Shown here piece by piece: positions 22,835-28,049 of a stretch of DNA of 28,049 bases. The notes below the pieces were generated by a model. The model did not search any database. It saw only the letters and a program-made list of their open reading frames with translations, and had not been told where the DNA came from. The DNA is from Methylococcaceae bacterium. Its GTDB lineage: Bacteria > Pseudomonadota > Gammaproteobacteria > Methylococcales > Methylococcaceae. The DNA is taken from the NCBI GenBank assembly GCA_012026715.1, contig VEPB01000452.1, positions 1-28,049 on the forward strand, read 5' to 3'. The translations under genes were made by a program, and so were the position numbers. Position 1 is the first letter of the stretch. The number at the start of each line of letters is the position of its first letter.

Positions 22835-23563
22835 TCACGCTAGCCGGCAGCGCGGCTCCGATTCCGAGGCTGCCACCGCCCGGGCCATCGAACGTCTCCG
22901 CCGGGCGCCGGTCAATTGGCGCAGCAAGACCCGCAGCATCCAGATCATGCCCGCCATTTCCAGAGCTTCTTCCAGCGTGGTCATGAGTTCGTAGGGCAGG
23001 TTGTGGACGTCGTGGAGGGATTCCAGGTAGGCGCCGTCCAGGGCTTCCAGTTCCAGCGCGCCGGTCAGGTAAATGGCTGCGGCCGTCAGGATGCCATTGC
23101 GGGTGGCGCGCGGCAGCCGCAGCAGGAAGCGCAGATAGGCCAGGCCGATGACGGCGCAGCCCAGGCCGTAAGGGATCAGCCAGGCCAGATACAGCAACCC
23201 GGACGTATGCAGGCCGGAGCGTACCGGCTCAATCAGCCGTTCGTGCAGGGAGATCAGCTCGTCCGCGGCCAGGAACACGAAGATGATGGACAGGCCCTGC
23301 CAGGCCAGCCGGTTGGACGGACGGTCACGCTCGGCGAGCAGCGCCATCGCGGCCGAACACAGCATGATGAGGCCGGTGGAAAAGACGCTGGGGACGTTGC
23401 GTTCGCCGTCCAGGTCGAACATCGGTACCCAGCCGTGCACGGAGGCGTCGCCCAGGTGAAATTTGGCCACCAGTCCGGCTAGGTTGGCCAGGATCAGCAG
23501 CACGGTGATCGTGGACAGGGTGGGGATCAGGTGATCCAGCAGGGGGCGGCGCAGTCGGTTCAT
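22835..23563 (-). CDS. Multi-pass membrane protein of unknown function
   Basis: A 242-residue protein with about six hydrophobic helices (near residues 13-33, 60-78, 88-104, 121-145, 150-170 and 190-212). Acidic and histidine residues are clustered in or next to helices, notably AADELISLHERL (98-109) and LESLHDVHNLPYE (180-192), which could bind metal or haem. I cannot name the family; similar D-E-x-x-S-L-H-E membrane proteins are annotated without function in other bacteria. It is the last gene of the glycan-type operon, 36 bases after the HEAT-repeat gene. Confidence 0.7.
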   Translation of the reverse strand: MNRLRRPLLDHLIPTLSTITVLLILANLAGLVAKFHLGDASVHGWVPMFDLDGERNVPSVFSTGLIMLCSAAMALLAERDRPSNRLAWQGLSIIFVFLAADELISLHERLIEPVRSGLHTSGLLYLAWLIPYGLGCAVIGLAYLRFLLRLPRATRNGILTAAAIYLTGALELEALDGAYLESLHDVHNLPYELMTTLEEALEMAGMIWMLRVLLRQLTGARRRRSMARAVAASESEPRCRLA

Positions 23564-23599
23564 GGCGGTTCTCGTCGGTGGATGTGGTTAGCGGGGGGC

Positions 23600-25084
23600 T
23601 TAATTTCCGGTGGTGACGGCGGGCTTATGGTCGTCGAGCCAGAGATTGGCGGCCTGGACCAGGGGTTCGCGCCGGCTTTGGATGAACTCGGCCGCCATGG
23701 CGCGGGTACCTGCGACCGCCAGCACATCGATCAGGCGGGAATCGTCGGTTCCGGCCCGGTTGAGCAGCGGCCGGTAGCCGTTGACGAGCGTCGCCAGATC
23801 CCGGCGTTTGGCGGCTAGCGCCTGGGCCGCGCGGTCGTCGCCGGACTGGCGCAGCAGCGTGGCTGCCGCCAGCCGCAGCCGCCAGTCGGTGTTGTGCAAG
23901 GCGTCCAGCAAGGCGGGCAGGGCGTCGGCGTCGAAACCCAGCAAAGCCTTGCCGGCGGCCGTCCGCACGGCAGGCTCGGGGTCTGCCAGGCGCGCCACCA
24001 GTCCAACGACGGCGCGGCGGTCGCCCAGTTCGCCCAAGGCCGTGACGGCGGCGGCTCGGACGCCGGGGTCGTCGTCGATGGTCGCGCCGATCAGCCGGTC
24101 GAGGGTGCCTTCGATCTTGAGACGGCCGCTGGCCTGAGCCGCGGCGGCTCGTTGCGCCGCGTTCGGGCTCGCCAGCGTTTCCAGCAGGATCGGCTGCGCC
24201 TGATTGCCCATGGCGCCGAGGGCGTCGATCAGGTTGCCGCGCTGCTCGGGCGCCGAACCGGCCAGAGCTCCCAGCAAGGCATCCAGGGCCGGACGGCCCA
24301 ACTGCGCCAGGATGTCGGCGGCGGCCGAGCGCAGGCCAGCGTCGTCATCCTGCAGCGCCCGCAGCAGCGCCGGAATGGCGCCGGCGCCGAAGCTCAGCAG
24401 GGCTTGGCTTACGACTTCCCTCAGCCCCGGTTCGCTGTCGCGAAGCGCCGTGGCCAAGGGTTCAATGGCGCGCGAGTCGTGTAGCCGCGCCAGGGTCTGG
24501 GCCGATTGTCCCCGCACCGCCGGGTCGCTGTCGGCCAGGGCCAAAGCCAATCCGTCCGTGGCCGCCGGCTCGGGGAAGGCGCCCAGGGCTTCCGCGGCGG
24601 CGCGGCGCACTTCCGGATCGGTATCGCCGAGGCGTTGCAGCAGGGGGGCCAGGGCAGAGCGCTGCCCCATTCGGCCCAGGGCTTGCGCCGCGCCGCGCCG
24701 CGCCGTCGCGTCGGGGGCGGCGGCCGCGGCCAGCACCGCCGCGCGGGCCGGCTCGCCGATGCGCTCCAGCGCTTCGACCGCCGCCCATTGCACCCGCGAG
24801 TCGGGGTCGGCCAGGATCGACGCCAGCGCCGCGGCCACCCGCGGCTCGCGGAAATTGCCCAGAGCCATGGCGGTCTGCCGGCGCAGCTCCGGATCGCCGT
24901 CGCGCACGCCCTCCAGCAACGCGTCGATGGCGCGCGGGTCGCCACTTTCCCCCAGCTGCTGAGCGGCTTCGCGCCGCTGGGCCGCGCTGGGAGACCGGAG
25001 CATGGCCAGCAGGGCGTCGAGGTCGACGGCAGCGACGCCGGCGCCGCACAGCAGCAGGGCGGCCACCAAGGGAGTACGGTTCAT
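23600..25084 (-). CDS. Exported HEAT-repeat (PBS lyase-like) scaffold protein
   Basis: A 494-residue alpha-solenoid. After a signal peptide (MNRTPLVAALLLCGAGVAAV) come about twelve to thirteen HEAT repeats of around 31 residues, with the recurring pattern D-P-x-V-R-x-A-A-A-x-A-L-G-x-L/F-G-D-x-R-A (for example TDPEVRRAAAEALGAF and DDPGVRAAAVTALGEL). The last about 100 residues are less repetitive (RPLLNRAGTDDSRLIDVLAVAG). Such proteins bind partners; the repeats resemble those of phycobilisome lyase-type proteins, but a lyase role is not implied. ATG 25084 has GAGG 8 bases upstream. It lies 10 bases after the rhamnosyltransferase-like gene, so it may organise envelope glycan or export steps. 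Confidence 0.8.
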   Translation of the reverse strand: MNRTPLVAALLLCGAGVAAVDLDALLAMLRSPSAAQRREAAQQLGESGDPRAIDALLEGVRDGDPELRRQTAMALGNFREPRVAAALASILADPDSRVQWAAVEALERIGEPARAAVLAAAAAPDATARRGAAQALGRMGQRSALAPLLQRLGDTDPEVRRAAAEALGAFPEPAATDGLALALADSDPAVRGQSAQTLARLHDSRAIEPLATALRDSEPGLREVVSQALLSFGAGAIPALLRALQDDDAGLRSAAADILAQLGRPALDALLGALAGSAPEQRGNLIDALGAMGNQAQPILLETLASPNAAQRAAAAQASGRLKIEGTLDRLIGATIDDDPGVRAAAVTALGELGDRRAVVGLVARLADPEPAVRTAAGKALLGFDADALPALLDALHNTDWRLRLAAATLLRQSGDDRAAQALAAKRRDLATLVNGYRPLLNRAGTDDSRLIDVLAVAGTRAMAAEFIQSRREPLVQAANLWLDDHKPAVTTGN

Positions 25085-25094
25085 CCAACCGGCC

Positions 25095-26018
25095 TCAGGC
25101 ACGGCTCCAGTAAGCGGCGTGCAGGCTGCAGCGCTTTTTCAGCCACAACGGCAGCCCCTCGTGGAGCGTCCTGCCCAGTTTGAAACCCAGCCATTTCAGG
25201 CCGGTGCGCAGCAATGCCGAAGGTAGCAGCCAGGGCGCGTGGCGACCCAGGTAGCGCAGTTCCGACCGCACGAAGCGCAGCCCTTCGCCGTCGGCGCCGC
25301 CGAACCACTCCATCATCCAGGTGTTGCGGGCATGGAATACGCCGATGTCGAAGTAGCGCCGGAATTCCGCTGCGAAGCCGTAGTCGTGGGAGTGGTGAAC
25401 GGCGGCGTCGGCGCGGTAGGCGATCTTCCAGCCCGCCAGCAGCATCCGCCCGGCCACGAAAGTGTCTTCGTTCATGATGGTGTTGCGGGGAAACCCGCCC
25501 GCTTCCATCAGCGCGCTGCGGCGATAGGCGGCGAAGGAGTTGGACAGGAAGGCGGTCTTGATGCCCAGCTCATGCCGGTCTTCCAGCCTGCGGACCCTGC
25601 TTTGAGCGGGATAATTGAACAGCCGGGCGTGTCGGCCGATGGGGCCGGCGTCCCGGTGGGGCAACTGGCGGCCGTAGGCGGCGCCGACCTGGGGGTCGGC
25701 AAAGGCTTCCACCAGCCGCTCGATGGCCTGCGGTTCGGCCAGCAGGGCGTCCTGGGTGAGGAACAGGACGATCTCCGCTTCCGGCATCAGTCCGAGCCCC
25801 CATTGGCGGGTGCCGCCGTGGTTGAATTCGCTGCGGGGAATGACCCGGACCTCGAAGCCGGCGGCGCGGGCCAGTTCCGCGGTTCCGTCGCCCGATGACG
25901 AATCGATCGCCAACAGGAAGTCGGGCCGGCGGGTCTGAGCGGCCAGGGCTTCCAGCCACTGTGGCCACAGGCTGCCGGCATCGAGGGTGGGAACGATCAG
26001 GCCGAGGCGTTCAGTCAT
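25095..26018 (-). CDS. GT2-family glycosyltransferase (rhamnosyltransferase-like)
   Basis: A 307-residue family 2 glycosyltransferase. The N-terminal GLIVPTLDAG is the first nucleotide-binding strand, AIDSSSGDGT (37-46) follows, and FNHGGTRQ (65-72) is the signature of bacterial rhamnosyltransferases (WbbL/RfbF type). TQDA (88-91) is in the place of the D-x-D metal site. MNEDTFVAGRML matches the acceptor/catalytic region (E-D). I infer transfer of a deoxyhexose to a surface polysaccharide. Its ATG overlaps the stop of the upstream GT4 gene by 8 bases. Confidence 0.85.
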   Translation of the reverse strand: MTERLGLIVPTLDAGSLWPQWLEALAAQTRRPDFLLAIDSSSGDGTAELARAAGFEVRVIPRSEFNHGGTRQWGLGLMPEAEIVLFLTQDALLAEPQAIERLVEAFADPQVGAAYGRQLPHRDAGPIGRHARLFNYPAQSRVRRLEDRHELGIKTAFLSNSFAAYRRSALMEAGGFPRNTIMNEDTFVAGRMLLAGWKIAYRADAAVHHSHDYGFAAEFRRYFDIGVFHARNTWMMEWFGGADGEGLRFVRSELRYLGRHAPWLLPSALLRTGLKWLGFKLGRTLHEGLPLWLKKRCSLHAAYWSRA

Positions 26019-27366
26019 GGGGATGGAACTCCTTGCGCAGCGCGGTGGAGAAGCCTACGCCGGCATCTTCCAGCGTCTCGCCATGCCGACTGGTTGTGGT
26101 CGGCCGGGTGAATTCGCGGATCATGGAAACCGAACGGATTCCCGCGGTCAGGGTCGCCTCGACGGGAGCAACGGAACCGGCGGCGAGCGCCTCCCAGACC
26201 TTGTTGCCGAGCCGGACCGGATCCAACTGGTGTTCGACATAGCCACGGGCTCTCCGGGACAGCTCGTACCACTGTTCCGGCGTCAACTGCTGGGCCCGCT
26301 GCAAGGCCGCGCTGGCGGATTCCTCGCTGCGCTCGAAGCGGAACCCGGTCCGGGTCGCCTCGACCCGATCCCAGGCCAGGCCGCGCGCCACCAGCACCGG
26401 GCGGCCCAAGGCCATGGCTTCGGCCACCACATTGCCGAAGTTCTCCCGCATTCCGCCGCATTCCTCCAGCCCCGAGGGCAATGCCAGAAAGTGACTGTCC
26501 GCCAGCAGCCGGTTCACTTCGTCCTTGGGCAGATAGCCGCGGTATTCCACCGAACCGCCGGCCTGTCCCAGCAAATACTGAAACTCGCGGAAATACTCGG
26601 CATCGACACTGCGGCCCGCCACCACCAGACGGTCCTGCGGGCGACGCACCTTGATCCAGGCGCGGAGGAAGCCGTTGATGCCCTTCTCCTGCTGGATGTG
26701 GCCCAGGAAGCAGACCTTCAAGCCGGGACCGGCCGGGACTGGGGCGACCTCGAGGTGACGGTATTCGACTCCGTTGGGCACCTGCAGGACGGGACAATCC
26801 GCTCCCAGCACCGCCCGAGCCCCGGCGGTCTCGGTGGCGCTGGTGCAGTGGATGGCCACGGCCCGGCGCAGCGCCGGAAAGGTGAACATCCGGTAATACA
26901 GCCACTTGTGGGGCTTGCGCGCGCGGATCAGTTCCACGTGCTCCGGCATCAGACCGCCGTGCAGGGCCACCGCGAAGCGCTTGCCCAGGGCGGCGCAGAA
27001 CAGGCCGGCCAGGGTGCAGGGCCAGGTGGCGATGCCGTGGATGTAGATCGCATCGGATTCCCGGCACAGCCTCAGGATGGCGGGGATGGCGCCGACGCCG
27101 AAGCCCCAGCGGCGAAACAGCTGGCTGCGGTAAAGCCGGATCTCGTTGCCCGCTCCCATCTCCACGTCCTGCGGCTGAAGGCGGCCGGCGATGGATTCGT
27201 CGGAGGCGACGACCGTGACGCGATGGCCTTGGGAGGCCCAGGCCCGGGTGAGGATGCCCGCGGTGACGGCCACGCCGCCGTAACCGAGGGCGGGCGGAAC
27301 GTGGGTGACGACGACGCCGACCTTCATGGTTGCGGCGTTTGTTTGGTCGGACTGGTGATTAGGCAT
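26011..27366 (-). CDS. GT4-family glycosyltransferase
   Basis: A 451-residue GT-B enzyme of family 4. The N-terminus HVPPALGYGGVAV carries the glycine-rich loop of the acceptor domain, GLKVCFLGHIQQEKGI (about 230-245) begins the donor domain, and ECGGMRENFGNVVAEAMALGRPVL contains the E-x7-E sugar-nucleotide site (shown in part: ENFGNVVAEAMALG). The ribosome site GGAGGGG sits about 7 bases before ATG 27366 and decides the start over the internal ATG at 27327. The ATG overlaps the previous stop by 8 bases. Sugar and acceptor are not deducible. Confidence 0.85.
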   Translation of the reverse strand: MPNHQSDQTNAATMKVGVVVTHVPPALGYGGVAVTAGILTRAWASQGHRVTVVASDESIAGRLQPQDVEMGAGNEIRLYRSQLFRRWGFGVGAIPAILRLCRESDAIYIHGIATWPCTLAGLFCAALGKRFAVALHGGLMPEHVELIRARKPHKWLYYRMFTFPALRRAVAIHCTSATETAGARAVLGADCPVLQVPNGVEYRHLEVAPVPAGPGLKVCFLGHIQQEKGINGFLRAWIKVRRPQDRLVVAGRSVDAEYFREFQYLLGQAGGSVEYRGYLPKDEVNRLLADSHFLALPSGLEECGGMRENFGNVVAEAMALGRPVLVARGLAWDRVEATRTGFRFERSEESASAALQRAQQLTPEQWYELSRRARGYVEHQLDPVRLGNKVWEALAAGSVAPVEATLTAGIRSVSMIREFTRPTTTSRHGETLEDAGVGFSTALRKEFHPHD

Positions 27367-28049
27367 GGAGCTTCCCCTCCGTGTTTCCGCCGGACCGGTA
27401 GGCCAGAAAGCCGTGCCAGATCCCGACGAGGTTGTTGAACGAATAGCGGATCCGCGCCGGATTGCGGGACAGGACCGCGATGAACAGCTTGATCAGGGGT
27501 GCGGCGAACATCTTGCGGGCGACGAAGTAGATCATCGAAACGTCCCGCTGGTTGGCGAACTTGCGAATATAGGCGCCGACCCCGCTGGAGTAGCGCAGCA
27601 TTCGATCGGCCCCGACCAGGTAACTGTCCTTGTTGGCGTGGTAGATGCGGATGGCGGGCTCGTAGTAGCCGACCCCGCCGGCCCGCAGCAGCCGGTACAG
27701 CAGTTCGAAGCCTTCGCCGCCGGAATACTTGGAACCGATGCCGAAATCGTGGTCGATGCGGAATTCGTGGCGGTCGAGCCGGTCGCGGTGGAAGAAATGG
27801 GTGAATTCCACCCCCACCATGGAAAATCGCGAGAAGCCGCCGGCCCTGGCGGGATTGACGCCGATGCTGAAGTCCGAGCCGCCGAACTCGTAGCAGGCGG
27901 CCGACAACACGCCCAATTGCGGCCGTTGGGCGAAGGCCGCGGCCACCCGTTCCAGCACGTCCGCCTCGTAGGCGCAGTCGTCATCCGGGAAGGCGACGAT
28001 GGATCCGCGGGCGAACTCGATGCCGAAGTCGCGCGCGCGCGCGTTGCCG
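27359..28049 (-). CDS. GT2-family glycosyltransferase, 5' end beyond window
   Basis: The last 229 residues of a family 2 glycosyltransferase; the start is outside the window. The reading frame at the right edge contains ARARDFGIEFARGSIVAFPD and DDCAYEADVLERV, whose FPDDDC is the D-x-D metal and sugar-nucleotide site. GGEGFELLYRLLRAGG is the usual E-D/E-G acceptor region. The C-terminal part has an amphipathic or membrane-near stretch (KMFAAPLIKLFIAVL). It overlaps the GT4 gene by 8 bases and is the first visible gene of the operon. Confidence 0.8.
   Translation of the reverse strand, partial: GNARARDFGIEFARGSIVAFPDDDCAYEADVLERVAAAFAQRPQLGVLSAACYEFGGSDFSIGVNPARAGGFSRFSMVGVEFTHFFHRDRLDRHEFRIDHDFGIGSKYSGGEGFELLYRLLRAGGVGYYEPAIRIYHANKDSYLVGADRMLRYSSGVGAYIRKFANQRDVSMIYFVARKMFAAPLIKLFIAVLSRNPARIRYSFNNLVGIWHGFLAYRSGGNTEGKLHA

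Noticed and set aside
22750..22986. Frame starting MVVQQVYGG, resembling the start of lamin-tail-domain proteins
   Set aside because: The resemblance ends after a few residues, and the frame runs antiparallel into the membrane-protein gene.

Overview
The window is a 28 kb piece of a visibly G+C-rich proteobacterial chromosome. The best taxonomic clue is a pair of secreted proteins ending in a VPVPAA-WLFGSAL-(R/K)(R/K) tail, a PEP-CTERM-type sorting signal common in gammaproteobacteria, including methanotrophs of the Methylococcales. A methanotroph-like gammaproteobacterium is therefore a reasonable guess, but no methane-oxidation gene is present to prove it. Nearly every protein with a clear leader is exported or membrane-bound, so this looks like an envelope and accessory region.

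Layout, left to right. (1) 1-4629, minus strand: a NapC/NirT-type tetrahaem cytochrome, then a tightly overlapping operon reading right to left: acyltransferase-like DUF1624 membrane protein, LemA lipoprotein, TPM-domain protein, a small zinc-finger/glycine-tail protein, and a MurG-like glycosyltransferase. (2) 4630-5897: decayed DNA with a frameshifted C-terminal remnant of a HlyD-type secretion adaptor and a possible insertion-element end. (3) 5898-7016, plus: a LuxR-type regulator, followed by a hairpin-rich intergenic repeat. (4) 7315-10187, minus: an M91-type zinc metallopeptidase, a secreted collagen-like/beta-propeller protein and a small exported protein. (5) 10670-11006: remnants of an antitoxin/PIN-toxin pair. 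(6) 11105-12520, minus: a serpin with an unusually long reactive-loop region. (7) 13167-14480, plus: an exported alpha/beta hydrolase, convergent with a translationally coupled AstE/AspA-like and GCS2-like pair (14527-16999, minus). (8) 17380-19738, plus: a three-gene overlapping operon of a small membrane protein, an Lgt-like membrane protein and a tetraether-synthase-like (MJ0619/Tes-type) radical SAM enzyme. (9) 19739-22834: a lower-G+C island with inverted repeats, a near-consensus sigma-54 promoter and two VPxPA-CTERM proteins. (10) 22835-28049, minus: a surface-glycan operon of three glycosyltransferases (the first cut by the window edge), a secreted HEAT-repeat protein and a multi-pass membrane protein.

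The most interesting candidate system is the small operon at 17380-19738. A Tes-like radical SAM enzyme is coupled to an Lgt-family protein that appears to lack the usual catalytic histidine, which suggests an undescribed lipid or lipoprotein modification. The serpin with a long loop, the split TPM protein and the sigma-54-driven CTERM gene are secondary highlights.
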